Shown piece after piece: positions 1 through 9,700 of a stretch of DNA of 37,607 nt. How positions within the stretch are numbered: position 1 is the stretch's first letter; every line of letters begins with the position of its first letter. A program made the translations under genes and the position numbers. Origin of the DNA: an uncultured Paenibacillaceae bacterium (GTDB lineage: Bacteria; Bacillota; Bacilli; Aneurinibacillales; Aneurinibacillaceae); NCBI GenBank assembly GCA_946478845.1, contig CAMLDI010000029.1, forward strand, positions 1-37,607. The letters are read 5' to 3'. The notes beneath the pieces were generated by a model, which saw only the letters and a list, made by a program, of their open reading frames with translations, did no database searches and had not been told where the DNA came from.

Positions 1-1
1 T

Positions 2-88
2 GATGTTGTCGAGTATTTGGATTTACAGCTTGTTCACTGGCTCAACCAAGACCACAATGTTTGTGGAGCGAATGACTCAAATACCTAG
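2..88 (+). CDS. 3' end of an unrecognised gene (partial)
   Basis: An open frame enters from the left edge and runs for 28 codons to a TAG at 86-88. The visible residues are mixed polar and hydrophobic (DVVEYLDLQLVHWL near the start) and look protein-like, but there is too little to assign a family. No ribosome site or start is inside the window. It could be the C-terminus of a real gene or a chance open frame, so confidence is low. Confidence 0.35.
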   Translation, partial: DVVEYLDLQLVHWLNQDHNVCGANDSNT

Positions 89-99
89 GTATTTTTACT

Positions 100-121
100 A
101 TAATCCGTAGATAATCCGTAG
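100..121. repeat. 11-bp tandem direct repeat
   Basis: The 11-mer ATAATCCGTAG occurs twice back to back in the non-coding stretch ahead of the Uma2 gene. The stretch 89-275 otherwise shows no gene. A similar ATAATCCGTA string lies at 18175-18184 near the SOS promoter, which may be coincidence. Its role is unknown; it could be replication slippage or a protein-binding repeat. Confidence 0.6.
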
Positions 122-275
122 ATTTATATAGGTTTTTGGGACCAGTAAGGGTCATATTTGCCTCCAAAAGTTTAATATGGTGGAAACACTTACTTCCATT
201 ATAACTTAGTTTATCCAATTCGTGTGAGGAAAGGAAAAACTGTTTATGGTATATTAATTAAAGAGGTGAATGTCT

Positions 276-839
276 ATGAGTATTCCTGATCAATCAAGTC
301 GTTCCACCTATGAAGATTGGTTACAATTAGAAGGAAACTGGGAGTTAATTGAAGGTAAATTATACAATATGACACCCTCTCCATCTTCCAACCATCAATT
401 TGCTGTTGGAGAATTGTATTTTGCTTTGCGTACATTTTTTCAAAACAAAAACTGTTACGTGTTTACAGCTCCCTTTGATGTGTATTTGAGTGAGAATGAG
501 GATTATGAAAAGCCAAATCAAATCATTCAACCTGATGTCGCTGTTGTTTGTAATAAAAATCAAATTGTTGCTAAAGGCTGTCAGGGTGCTCCAACCCTGG
601 TGGTTGAGGTTTTATCTCCATCAACGGCATTAAAGGATTATAATGAAAAATTTGATTTATATCAGCGTTTTGGTGTGGAAGAGTATTGGATTGTTGATAC
701 TGCCAATAAAATGGTACACATTTATCATTTAAAAGACGGAGTATATACTACCCGTGTAACATACGGGGCACAGGACATGCTCAAGTCCATTGTCTTTGAG
801 GATCTGAGTATTTCACTCCAATCCGTATTTGCATTATAA
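276..839 (+). CDS. Uma2 family endonuclease (DUF820)
   Basis: The 187-residue product matches the Uma2/DUF820 family, predicted PD-(D/E)xK restriction-like nucleases with no settled cellular role. The nuclease core is visible: a QPDVAVV strand carrying the first acidic residue, then VVEVLSPST (catalytic E), then a downstream conserved KFDLYQRFGVEEYWIVD block. I place the start at the ATG at 276: the ribosome site AAGAGGTG at 261-268 is seven bases upstream of it but only one base before the ATG at 270. The gene stands alone. The family is patchy between relatives, often in many paralogues in cyanobacteria and some Bacilli, so it may be accessory. Family call is firm, function is not. Confidence 0.85.
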   Translation: MSIPDQSSRSTYEDWLQLEGNWELIEGKLYNMTPSPSSNHQFAVGELYFALRTFFQNKNCYVFTAPFDVYLSENEDYEKPNQIIQPDVAVVCNKNQIVAKGCQGAPTLVVEVLSPSTALKDYNEKFDLYQRFGVEEYWIVDTANKMVHIYHLKDGVYTTRVTYGAQDMLKSIVFEDLSISLQSVFAL

Positions 840-965
840 TGTGCATTAATTGAAGATAATTAGTAACTTACTGGAAATCAGGTCTAGCACCTTTACTTTT
901 ATTCTTGATTGTTGTATTATAATCTATGCTTTCGAAAAACAAGCTTAAAAATTGTATATAATATA

Positions 966-1361
966 GATAAGAAGCGTGGATAGTCGCTGTTCATTTTGCA
1001 TGAGCAGAGGAAAGTCCAGGCTCGCCCGGACTGCGATGTCCGGAGTGTTTGTGCCTATCGCAAGGTAGGGCAGCCGGGAACGGCTGACGGCGGTGAAAAT
1101 ACCTAAGGCCCTCTGGGGCTATGGTATGACTAACCTGAAAGTGCCACAGTGACGTAGCTCTGTTGGAAACGGCAGAGGTGGAACGGGGTAAACCCCTCAA
1201 GCGAGCAACCCAAATTTGGTAGGGGCATTGTCCAAAGGGAAATGAACCAGAGGGCAAACGGAAATTCCTTTCCGTAGATAGATGACTGTCTCTTCTTTGT
1301 ACGAGGCTGGCTGCCGTTTGTAGTACAGAAGAACAAAACCTGGCTTATAGCGCTTCTTATC
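966..1361 (+). ncRNA. rnpB: RNase P RNA (rnpB), Firmicute type
   Basis: This is the catalytic RNA of ribonuclease P, which matures tRNA 5' ends. Conserved blocks are seen in order: GAGGAAAGTCCAGGCTCGC near the 5' end, GAAAGTGCCACAGTGACG, AAACCCC, the GCGAGCAACCCAAATTTGGTAGGGG segment, GTAGATAGATGA, and ACAAAACCTGGCTTA near the 3' end. The closing P1 helix is explicit: GATAAGAAGCG at 966-976 pairs perfectly with CGCTTCTTATC at 1351-1361. The block order resembles the B. subtilis (type B) molecule. A TATAAT at 957-962 just upstream may be the -10 element, but that would put transcription start near 968, so the exact 5' end may be a few bases inside P1. Open frames on either strand here are artefacts. 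Confidence 0.96.
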
Positions 1362-1377
1362 GCCAATTATAATAAAG

Positions 1378-1415
1378 AAAGGCCTTATGTTTCATGCAAA
1401 AGGTCTTTTTGTTTT
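1378..1415 (+). terminator. Intrinsic terminator after rnpB
   Basis: AAAGGCCTT at 1378-1386 pairs with AAGGTCTTT at 1400-1408 (one G-U pair), followed by a T-rich tract. It ends rnpB, although the usp gene starts only 34 bases later and could be fed by read-through. Confidence 0.7.
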
Positions 1416-1448
1416 AGCTATGAATGATTCATATAGGAGGTAGTCGAA

Positions 1449-1883
1449 TTGGAACAAAACATTTTAGTTGCCGTAGATGGCTCAGAAAACGCCCTTGAGG
1501 CATTAAAAGAAGGGGTTAAATTAGCCAGGGCATTTGGTGGTAAACTTACTGTTGCAAATGTTCAGCTCTCCTTTAAAACCATACATACAAAATTATATAT
1601 AAAAGAAGAAGTCATTAGAGATTATCAGAAAGAACTATTTAATAATGCAACCAAAACTGCAGTAGAGTACTTACAAACTCAGGGTGTGGATTACGAATTA
1701 AAAATGTTAATTGGGGACCCGGTCCAACAAATTAGCCATTTAGCCAAAGAGGCAGAAGCCAATTATATCGTGATTGGATCTCGGGGTATGGGATTGGTAA
1801 AAGGGACAGTGTTAGGCAGTGTTTCCAATGGAATTATTCATGAAGCAAAAGTGCCTGTGTTAATTATCCCGCAAAAAAAATAA
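1449..1883 (+). CDS. Universal stress protein, UspA family
   Basis: A 144-residue single-domain Usp protein, the usual length. These cytoplasmic proteins bind ATP or AMP and are induced in stress or starvation; the precise role is rarely known. The N-terminus shows the ILVAVDGSENA strand-loop with the nucleotide-contacting Asp, and the C-terminus the ATP-binding pattern G-2x-G-9x-G(S) in SRGMGLVKGTVLGS, which places it in the ATP-binding subgroup. The start is TTG at 1449, eight bases after a perfect AGGAGG (1435-1440). A 13-bp palindrome (ATGAATGATTCAT, 1420-1432) lies directly before the ribosome site. The gene sits between two hairpin terminators, so it is monocistronic or reached by read-through from rnpB. 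Confidence 0.93.
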   Translation: MEQNILVAVDGSENALEALKEGVKLARAFGGKLTVANVQLSFKTIHTKLYIKEEVIRDYQKELFNNATKTAVEYLQTQGVDYELKMLIGDPVQQISHLAKEAEANYIVIGSRGMGLVKGTVLGSVSNGIIHEAKVPVLIIPQKK

Positions 1884-1903
1884 CCAAACATTATTTTTAA
1901 CGG

Positions 1904-1937
1904 AAAAATCCTATGCATTTAAGCATAGGATTTTTTT
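1904..1937. terminator. Bidirectional terminator between usp and the glycosyltransferase
   Basis: A perfect 13-bp stem, AAAAATCCTATGC (1904-1916) with GCATAGGATTTTT, a six-base loop, A-run on one side and T-run on the other. It serves the convergent genes on both strands; the T-run touches the stop codon of the minus-strand gene. Confidence 0.9.
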
Positions 1938-3061
1938 CATGCTTGCATAATGATATCTAACGCATCGAAAGCAGATTGTTTTCGGTTGAATTTTTTTGTT
2001 TTTTCTTTCATGTCTTGAAGCAAATGAGGGTTGTTTAATATTTCTTCAACCATGGTTTTTAAATCCAAAAAGCGGTTCGCTTGCCTGGCAACACCTGCTT
2101 GAATAAAAATTTGGGCATTATCCTGTTCATGGCCAGGAAGAGGCTTATAAAATAACATGGGCAATTCCATGGCCAGGGCTTCTGCAATGGTCAATCCCCC
2201 GGCTTTGGTAATCATCAGGTCAGAAACTCCCATTAATTCATGGATATAATCAATATAACCTGTAATAAAAATATGATGTTTTGAATCCTGGAGGGTTTCC
2301 GTAAGTTGTTTTTTTAGTTTTTCATTATGGCCGCACACAAAAATGAATTGTAATTTTTGGGGTAGGGCATCTGAGGTTAATAAGCTGGACAACCCTTCAC
2401 CCATTAGTCCATACCCGCCTCCAGCGACGAGAATAGTAGGCAATGTGGGATCCAATCCATACTTGTGTTTTAATTGATCCCGGGAATAAGGTTTGTTAAA
2501 AGCAGGGCGAATAGGAATACCTGTAACTGCAATTTTTCCTTCCGGGACTCCATATTTTTTTAAGGCTTGACGAACGGGCTCTGAACCTACAATATATTGA
2601 TCAATATGGGAATAAGTCCATATGTTATGGTCTGTATGGTCTGTAATCACTGTTACTGTGGGGACTTTAGTTAACCCATAGGATTTAAGCATGGACATGG
2701 TTGCTGCAGCTAAAGGAAAAGTGCATACCACGACACTGGGATTCAAATCCTTCAATAATTTCAGCATACGCTTAAGGCTTGAAATATGAAGTGTTTTTAG
2801 AATGCGGGAAAAGTTGCTATTGCGGGTTTTTTGAAAAATATAACGATAAATTGAAGGAAAGTTCTTTACCCCTTGCATGTAAATATGGCGGCTTACTGGA
2901 TAAATAACAGGGTGGAGGCATTCCATAAAATCAATGACCATCGTATTGTTTTGTGCTTGTTGCAATTGAATTGCTTCTTCTATGGCTCGAGCCGCTTGCA
3001 GGTGCCCATCTCCAAAATTGCTGTAAAAGATTAGAATATCTTTCCTTCCATTACACCCCAT
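1937..3061 (-). CDS. MGDG synthase/UgtP-type glycolipid glycosyltransferase
   Basis: A 374-residue GT28-family enzyme of the MGDG synthase/processive diacylglycerol glucosyltransferase group. Such enzymes transfer a sugar from a UDP-sugar to diacylglycerol at the inner membrane face, giving glycolipids and lipoteichoic-acid anchors. The N-terminal MGDG-synthase half carries YSNFGDGHLQAARAI and HTDHNIW; the C-terminal GT28 half carries GGGYGLMGEG, TKAGGLTIAEALAMELP and PLPGHEQDNA, the donor-binding region. The frame opens upstream at a GTG (3070) directly abutting the AAAGGAG ribosome site; the ATG at 3061, nine bases from it, is the better start. It is divergent from the two phosphoesterases. 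Substrate specificity (glucose, galactose or another lipid) cannot be read, so I withhold a symbol. Confidence 0.88.
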   Translation of the reverse strand: MGCNGRKDILIFYSNFGDGHLQAARAIEEAIQLQQAQNNTMVIDFMECLHPVIYPVSRHIYMQGVKNFPSIYRYIFQKTRNSNFSRILKTLHISSLKRMLKLLKDLNPSVVVCTFPLAAATMSMLKSYGLTKVPTVTVITDHTDHNIWTYSHIDQYIVGSEPVRQALKKYGVPEGKIAVTGIPIRPAFNKPYSRDQLKHKYGLDPTLPTILVAGGGYGLMGEGLSSLLTSDALPQKLQFIFVCGHNEKLKKQLTETLQDSKHHIFITGYIDYIHELMGVSDLMITKAGGLTIAEALAMELPMLFYKPLPGHEQDNAQIFIQAGVARQANRFLDLKTMVEEILNNPHLLQDMKEKTKKFNRKQSAFDALDIIMQA

Positions 3062-3213
3062 TAATTTCACTCCTTTCCCTATTTTAAAAGGTTAACTAAA
3101 AGGATTGTTTGTATGTAGGCCATCTAATACTAATTATTAACAATGAATCCGTAATATACTTTTGCACTAAAGTACACAAAATAAATTGAATACATCTCCG
3201 TGGAGAGTGAGTC

Positions 3214-3948
3214 ATGGAAATAAAAGTGATGACCTTTAATATCCATCATGGTAAAGGGATGGATGGAAAAGTTAACCTGAAGAGAATTGCTTCCGTCATT
3301 GAACACAGTGGTGCAGATTATATCAGTTTAAATGAGGTGGATCGCTTTTTTTCGAAAAGAAGCAAATTTGAAGACCAAATTACCTGGATTGCTAAGGAAT
3401 TAAACATGCATCATGCTTATGGACCTGCACTTACCTTTACTATAAAGGGTTCCATGGAAGTAAGGCAATACGGAAATGGTTTTTTAAGTAAGTATCCTAT
3501 TGAATCTGAAATAAACCATCTATTTTATCCAAAAGGGTTGGAAGGAAGATCATTGTTAGAAGTAGACACCCAATTCCAGAGAAACCCAATCAAACTTTTC
3601 GTCACCCACTTAAGCCTTAATCCATTTGTTCGCCATAAACAAATTGATTTTATTACAGAAAAAATTGCCCGGGAAAGCAAGCCTGTCATTATTATGGGGG
3701 ATTGGAATATGAAACCGGGGACAAAAGCCTGGTACAAAATTACCCAACATTTACAGGATGTTTGCCATATGGCTATAGCAGGGCCTATATATACCTACCC
3801 TTCAAAAAAACCAAAATCTCAGTTGGATTATATTTTTGTAAATGAACATATCCATATTTCTTCTGTAGAAATTATACAAAAGGATTCCGATGCATCGGAT
3901 CACTTGCCATTAAAAGCGACCCTTCGATTGAAAAATCATCTTTTCTAG
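3214..3948 (+). CDS. Endonuclease/exonuclease/phosphatase (EEP) family protein
   Basis: A 244-residue metal-dependent phosphodiesterase of the EEP superfamily (DNase I, exonuclease III, inositol phosphatase and sphingomyelinase fold). All core motifs are present: MTFNIHHG with Asn9, SLNEVD with Glu41, THLSL with its His, MGDWNM with Asp163 and Asn165, QLDYIF, and SDHLPL with the C-terminal Asp-His pair. No signal peptide is seen. The ATG at 3214 follows GTGGAGAGTGA. The next gene, another phosphoesterase, starts 16 bases downstream, so they form an operon. Members of this short branch are often annotated as phosphodiester or phospholipid-headgroup hydrolases; the substrate here is unknown. 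Confidence 0.88.
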   Translation: MEIKVMTFNIHHGKGMDGKVNLKRIASVIEHSGADYISLNEVDRFFSKRSKFEDQITWIAKELNMHHAYGPALTFTIKGSMEVRQYGNGFLSKYPIESEINHLFYPKGLEGRSLLEVDTQFQRNPIKLFVTHLSLNPFVRHKQIDFITEKIARESKPVIIMGDWNMKPGTKAWYKITQHLQDVCHMAIAGPIYTYPSKKPKSQLDYIFVNEHIHISSVEIIQKDSDASDHLPLKATLRLKNHLF

Positions 3949-3964
3949 GAAGGATTAGATACAA

Positions 3965-5425
3965 ATGAAAAAAGTAATTTTACTACTTGTGGATTCCTTA
4001 ATGCCCGAAATATTGGATGATTGTATGAGACACCGGACTGTTCCTGCCCTGGGTTTTTTAATTGAACGGGGGAAATTGTTTCCGAATTGTGTTACGGTTT
4101 TTCCTACAATGACCGCTTCTGTTGACAGTTCTTTATTGACAGGAGTTTATCCTGACCGCCACAAAGTGCCAGGACTGGTTTGGTATGACCCCGAGAAAAA
4201 GGAAATCATTAATTATATTAATGGGGTGAATACTGTACGGAAATTGGGCATTGGAAAATGTGCACACAATGTAATTTATAATTTAAATGAAAAGCATTTA
4301 AGCAAAGAAGTGACTACTCTTTTTGAAGACCTTGCTGATCGTGGGAAAACATCAGCATCCATTAATGCGATTATTCATCGGGGGTATAAAAAACACCGGG
4401 TAAAACTCCCCTTCCTTCTTCAATTAGCGACCCGGTTCCAATCTTTTGGTGATATTTCTGGTCCAGAGGTTCTCACCCTGGGGGCATTGCTTGATACTGA
4501 TTTAAATCAAGAAATTCCTTCCCATTTGCAACGAATGAATAAAATGTATGGTATTAACGACGACTATGCTGTTTATGTAACCAGGTTATTAATCCAATCT
4601 GGTAACCAACCGGATTTTATCTTGTGTTATTTGCCTGATAATGACCATGAAGTACATAGAAAAAATCCAGCCCATGCAGAAGCGTCATTAATAAAGGTGG
4701 ATCATCATATTCAGGAAATATTAAACGCCTTCCCTTCCTGGGAGGAAGCCATAGAACAATGTGTATTTATTGTGATTAGTGACCATGGACAAACCCGAAT
4801 TGGAAAAATCAAAAAAGAGTTTAATATCGATTTAGATGTACTTCTTCATTCCTATCGCATGCTTGAATTAGGAAAACAACCTAATGATCATGATGTGGTG
4901 GTTTGCAATAATGAACGATCTGCTTATGTGTACCCTTTAAAACCGGAAAAGGAAAAACAGATCATTGAAACATTGGCAACTGAATCCCGCATCGACATTA
5001 TTGCTTGGAAAGAAGAAAATGGGGTTCGGGTAAGAGAAGGGGGATCTGGCAGGGAACTTTTTTATCATGCAGGGGGCCAATTAACGGATGAGTATGGTCT
5101 ATCCTGGACATTGAATGGTGACCATACCTTCTTGGACATTCAAATACGGCAATGGTTTATTGAATATGGAGATTATCCTGATGTATTGTCAAGGCTTTAT
5201 GGTGCTCTTTATTCCCAGGATATTCCTATGATTGTGGTGACCGCACGTCCCCGGTATGAATTTCAAAGTCGCTTCTATCCCCGTCATATTAATGGGGGGA
5301 GCCACGGTTCCTTACATAAATACGACTCCTCTATTCCCTTAATTATTACGGGAACAAATGAAGCCATTAAAAATCCTCCCCGCCTGGTGGATTTGAAAAA
5401 CTTTATTCTTCAGATTTTTGATTAA
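3965..5425 (+). CDS. Alkaline-phosphatase-superfamily phosphodiesterase
   Basis: A 486-residue protein of the type I phosphodiesterase/nucleotide pyrophosphatase branch. Visible zinc-site elements: LLLVDSL with Asp10, the nucleophile segment FPTMTASVDSSLLTG (Thr48 or Thr50) followed by VYPDRHKVPG, then PDNDHEVH, VISDHGQTR, and a late NGGSHGSLHK segment whose His completes the site. The overall pattern fits a two-zinc phosphodiester hydrolase. There is no clear secretion signal, which is unusual since many relatives are exported. It is encoded 16 bases behind the EEP gene and opposite a glycolipid synthase, suggesting membrane-lipid headgroup or phosphate-ester turnover; that link is inference from neighbourhood. 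Confidence 0.87.
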   Translation: MKKVILLLVDSLMPEILDDCMRHRTVPALGFLIERGKLFPNCVTVFPTMTASVDSSLLTGVYPDRHKVPGLVWYDPEKKEIINYINGVNTVRKLGIGKCAHNVIYNLNEKHLSKEVTTLFEDLADRGKTSASINAIIHRGYKKHRVKLPFLLQLATRFQSFGDISGPEVLTLGALLDTDLNQEIPSHLQRMNKMYGINDDYAVYVTRLLIQSGNQPDFILCYLPDNDHEVHRKNPAHAEASLIKVDHHIQEILNAFPSWEEAIEQCVFIVISDHGQTRIGKIKKEFNIDLDVLLHSYRMLELGKQPNDHDVVVCNNERSAYVYPLKPEKEKQIIETLATESRIDIIAWKEENGVRVREGGSGRELFYHAGGQLTDEYGLSWTLNGDHTFLDIQIRQWFIEYGDYPDVLSRLYGALYSQDIPMIVVTARPRYEFQSRFYPRHINGGSHGSLHKYDSSIPLIITGTNEAIKNPPRLVDLKNFILQIFD

Positions 5426-5453
5426 CACTTAAACTCCCCTCCCTGGTGAAATT

Positions 5454-5462
5454 TGCTATAAT
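5454..5462 (+). promoter_or_regulatory. Extended -10 element ahead of yhaO
   Basis: TGCTATAAT forms an extended -10 (TG-N-TATAAT) 30 bases before the yhaO start. I see no convincing -35 hexamer, consistent with an extended -10 promoter. This suggests yhaO-yhaN has its own promoter. Confidence 0.45.
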
Positions 5463-5492
5463 GAAGGCAAAAAAGAAAGGTGGGGTAGTGGA

Positions 5493-6764
5493 TTGACAGA
5501 ATCCTTTTCTTTCATCCATGCAGCGGATTTACATTTAGATACCCCTTTTACAGGAATGGGATCCCTCCCTGGCCAGATTCGTGAGAGGGTATTGCATTCT
5601 ACTTTTGTTGCCTATGAAAATTTAATTCAATTATGTATAGATTTGCAGGTTGATTTTCTTCTGCTCGCAGGGGATATATATGATGCTACAAACCGCAGTT
5701 TGAGGGCCCAGATCTATTTTAAAGAAGGATTGGAGAAACTGGCTCGCCATGGAATTCAAGTATATCTTGTTCATGGTAACCATGATCCTTTTGATGGGAA
5801 AGATCTGGGATTATCATTGCCGGAGACTGCCTATGTTTTTCCCCCAGGAAAGGTGGTTTCCTATGGGTATGAACGGGATGGAAAAGAGTTAGCGAAAATT
5901 TATGGTGTGAGTTATCCCAGAAGCCATGTGAAAGAGAGTTACCTTCCCGGGTTTCAACGGGAAGATGGAGATTTTTTTGCAATAGGCCTTCTCCACACCA
6001 ATGTTGATGGACATCCAGCCCATGATAATTATGCTCCCGTTTCTAAAGCAGAGTTGATTCAAGGTGGATTTGATTACTGGGCTCTGGGACATATTCATCA
6101 AAAAAACATTTTGCATGAGGAACCGCTCATTGTTTATCCTGGAAATATTCAAGGGCGAAATGTGAAGGAAACCCGGGAAAGAGGTTGTTTTTTTGTAAAG
6201 GTACAGGAGAAGAAGGTAACTGAAGTCACTTTTTGTGCAACAGATACCCTGCGTTGGTTTCAAGAAGAGGTAGATCTTTCTGTTTTTGAACATATTGACC
6301 AGCTATTGGATCTTTTTGAGGGAAAAAAGGAAGAGATAAGAAATCTGGCAGGAGGAAGAGGAGCGATCATCCGCTTCCATTTAACAGGAAGAACACCTCT
6401 CCATTCCCTTTTCCGTGATGAAAAGAATCTCGCAGATTTTCTGGAGATTCTTCGCCGTACTGAAGAAGAACGGGATGATTTTGTGTGGATTGAATCTTTT
6501 ACAATCAGTACCCGGCCCTTAATTGAACTCGAACAGGTAGCTGAAGAAGAAACGTTGCCAGGAGATTTCTATCGGTTATCCCAGGAATACCAGAGGACAA
6601 AAAACATTCCTTTATTACGGGATGAAGTATTGCCCCCTCTCTTAGACCATTACTTGCTCAGGGGATATTTTCGTGATTTGTCTGAGGATGAAATCCTTGA
6701 GTGGCTAAAGGAAGCAGAAACCCTGGGATTGGATTTATTAATGTCCGGGGGGGATGGGAAATGA
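5493..6764 (+). CDS. yhaO: SbcD-like DNA repair metallophosphoesterase (YhaO type)
   Basis: A 423-residue calcineurin-like phosphoesterase of the SbcD/Mre11 group, close in length to B. subtilis YhaO. With its SbcC-like partner it should act as an ATP-regulated nuclease on DNA ends. Metal-binding motifs are complete: AADLHLD (Asp12, His14), LAGDIYD (Gly60-Asp61), VHGNHDP (Asn96-His97-Asp98), LLHTNV and ALGHIHQ near residues 196-202. The C-terminal half is the variable partner-binding region. The start is TTG at 5493 behind AAAGGTGGGG. Its TGA overlaps the ATG of the next gene (ATGA), the usual arrangement for a stoichiometric complex. Confidence 0.92.
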   Translation: MTESFSFIHAADLHLDTPFTGMGSLPGQIRERVLHSTFVAYENLIQLCIDLQVDFLLLAGDIYDATNRSLRAQIYFKEGLEKLARHGIQVYLVHGNHDPFDGKDLGLSLPETAYVFPPGKVVSYGYERDGKELAKIYGVSYPRSHVKESYLPGFQREDGDFFAIGLLHTNVDGHPAHDNYAPVSKAELIQGGFDYWALGHIHQKNILHEEPLIVYPGNIQGRNVKETRERGCFFVKVQEKKVTEVTFCATDTLRWFQEEVDLSVFEHIDQLLDLFEGKKEEIRNLAGGRGAIIRFHLTGRTPLHSLFRDEKNLADFLEILRRTEEERDDFVWIESFTISTRPLIELEQVAEEETLPGDFYRLSQEYQRTKNIPLLRDEVLPPLLDHYLLRGYFRDLSEDEILEWLKEAETLGLDLLMSGGDGK

Positions 6765-9700
6765 GAATTAAAGGGATTCAGATTAATGGTTTCGGCGCCC
6801 TTCATGATTATGACCCCGGAGAACTGGCAAGTGGGGTAACGATTTTTGAAGGGCGTAATGAAGCAGGAAAAACTACAGTAATGGCATTTATTCGGGCTAT
6901 TCTGTTGGGGTTTCCTGGAGGAAAGGGAAAAAGGGCGAAATTTGAACGATATGAACCTTTTTCTGGAGGGCCTTATGGAGGAGCCATTATTCTTGTAGAT
7001 GCAAAGGGTCAGGAATACCGGGTGGTAAGAAATAAAGCAACGGGGAAAAGCGGGGGACAGGTGACTGTCTTTCTTCCTGATGGCACCCAGGAAGGAGAGG
7101 CTTTTTTAAAGCGTCTCATCGGGGACATTTCTCCTGTTTTATTTAAGCAGATTTTTGCTTTCAGTTTAACTGAATTACAACAGTTAGATTTTCTGGAAAA
7201 TGAGGAAATAAATAGCTACATCTATAGTGCAGGCATGGGGACAGGAGTTCCTATTACAGAAGTAGATAAAAAGCTGGAGGTCGCAATGAATGCTCTCTTT
7301 AAACCTAGAGCCAGCACTCCTTTAATCAATATCCATTCTGCAAAGTTAAAAGAGCTGGAAAAGGAGATTCCCCGTTTACAACAACAGGTATCTCAGTACA
7401 ATCAGCTCCTTGCCATAGAAAAGGAACTGGAGCAAACCCTGGTGCAGGAAGAACAGGAAGGGGAAGCGTTGGAAGGAAAACGCCATGAATTAGAAATCAT
7501 GGCTAAAGGAAAAGAGAGCTGGGAGGCTTTATGGGAACTTCGTTTTCGTTTGAATCATCTTCCTGATTCCGGAGATTTTCCTGCGGAAGGATTGGAACGC
7601 CTGGAGCAAATTCTCCAGGAAAAACGGAGACTGGAGATTTTTATTAAGCAAAAACAAGAAAAAAGAACCTTATTGCAGGATGAATTAGAAAGAATTGAGA
7701 GAAATCCGGCACTCCTTGGAGAAAAGAATGCCCTGGAAGACCTTTTGCGAAATGCAGGAAAAGTGAAAGAACTCCAGGAACGGCTAGCCGAAAATCGAGT
7801 TCTCATGGAACAGTATGAGGAAGGCTTGCGATTGCAGTTAAGCCAATTAGGGGGTTCCTGGAAATCCGAAGATCTCCTTTCCATTGATATTTCCCTGGGA
7901 CAAAGGGAACAGGTACGTTTCTTTCGAGATCGAATCCAGGAAGAAGGAAATGAGCAACTTAAGGTAGAAAGCCAGCGGGAACGGTTGAAAAAGGACTGGC
8001 AAAAACAAAAAGCCTTGCAGGCCACTCTAGAAAGGGAAGTTTCTTTTTCCTCTCTCAAACAATTAGAAAAGGACATTCCCATAAGGGAGAACCTCTTAAA
8101 AGAGATAGAAAGAATTCGCCATGCTATTGAAGGGGTACAGCGAGAAGAAGCTTCCCTATTGGAACGGAAAAATGATATGCAGGAAAGGCTAAAGGAACGC
8201 CCGGTGAAAGAGAAAGATATGGGTAAGATGATTTTTCTCATCTTTATTTTTGGTGTGGTTATATCCATTATTGTGGGAATCCAAAATTTCTGGGTAGGCT
8301 TACTTACCGGTTTGTTTACCATGTTCTTTGTCTTTTTCCTGATTAAGCAAATGAAATCGGACAGGGGGGATTCTTATCAAGTCCAACAAGGAAAATGGAT
8401 TGCCAAATTGCGGGAGTTACAGGCTCAATTGGATGAGAATCGCCGTGAACAGGATCAGCTGCACAAGCAGTGGCAAGAATTAGGGAAAAGGATAGGACTC
8501 ACTGATTTTTCTCTTTCTGCTATAGCCCGGGTGGAAGAAGAAACAAAGGAAATGATGGTGGATCGGGATCGAATTCTTCGTTTGCAAGAAAAAATAAAAG
8601 ATTGCCTCCAGCAACTCTCTCTATTACAAGAAGAGTATCGCTCCCTGGAAGGGGAGAACAAAGGTAATAAACAAGCAATACAGCAATGGCAAAAATGGTT
8701 GTTGCAGCGTAAATTAGATGTTTCCTTAAGTCCGGAAGGAGTCATGGATTTTTTCCGTTTAGTAGAAAGGGGAAGGGAGCTTTTTTCTCGTTTAAGTCAG
8801 GCTCAGGCAGAATTTAAACGGGATGCACAGTTTCTTTCCTCCTTTGCCCAACAGGTGCAAATTAGTTTTGTAAAAGCAAATATCCAGGGTTATTCTGAGG
8901 AAGATCCCCTTTCTTCTTTTTATGTTTTACATAAAAAAATGGAAGAAGAAGAGGAAAAATTTTATCAATGGCAACAATGGAAGAAAGAAGCAGATGCCCT
9001 GGAGGAGGAATTAGCAGAACTCTTATTAACGTACCAATCCCATGTCCAACAGGAAAAGGATTTATATACCCGTGCAGCTGTAGAGGAAGAAGAAGAGTAT
9101 CGGCAAAAAGGGTTCATCCATCGCCAGCGAGTCCAAATTCAGAATGAAATACAACAACGGGAAAGTGAACTTCTGCTATTAGCGGGAAACGAAGAAAAGA
9201 AAGAGTTTCTGGAGAAGTCTCTGCAAAGCTATGATTCTTTTATGATTGGGGAAGAATTGCAGCGAGTTACTGAAAAATTCCGTGCATTGCAACTTCACTT
9301 AAACCAGTGTAGGGAGCAAATGGGACAGGTACGAGAGCAAATTACCCGTTTGGAAAAGGAAGGAACCCTGTCCCGCTTATTGCAGGAGAAGGAAGAAACC
9401 TTAACGGAGTTAAAACGGGAAGCGAAAAAATGGGGAGTATATGCAATTTGCCGCCATTTGTTAAAAGAATCCCGGGAAAAATATGAACGGGAACGGCAAC
9501 CAGGGGTTTTAAGAGAGGCGTCCCATTATTTTAGTAAAATTACAGGAGGAAGATATTCCCGTATCCTGGCTCCGATTGGAAGTGAAACCCTCTATGTTGA
9601 GGAGAAAAATGGGGAACCCATTGAGCCTGGATTTTTAAGCCGGGGGACCAGGGAGCAGTTATACTTGTCCATGCGGTTTGCCTTAGCCCGGGAATTTTCC

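Noticed and set aside
991..1366. Two overlapping open frames on the minus strand
   Set aside because: They lie inside the RNase P RNA gene, have no ribosome site, and only reflect the structured RNA.
7555..8322. A 255-residue minus-strand open frame inside yhaN
   Set aside because: Its Ser/Arg-rich composition is the antisense of a Glu/Lys-rich coiled coil, with no family motif.
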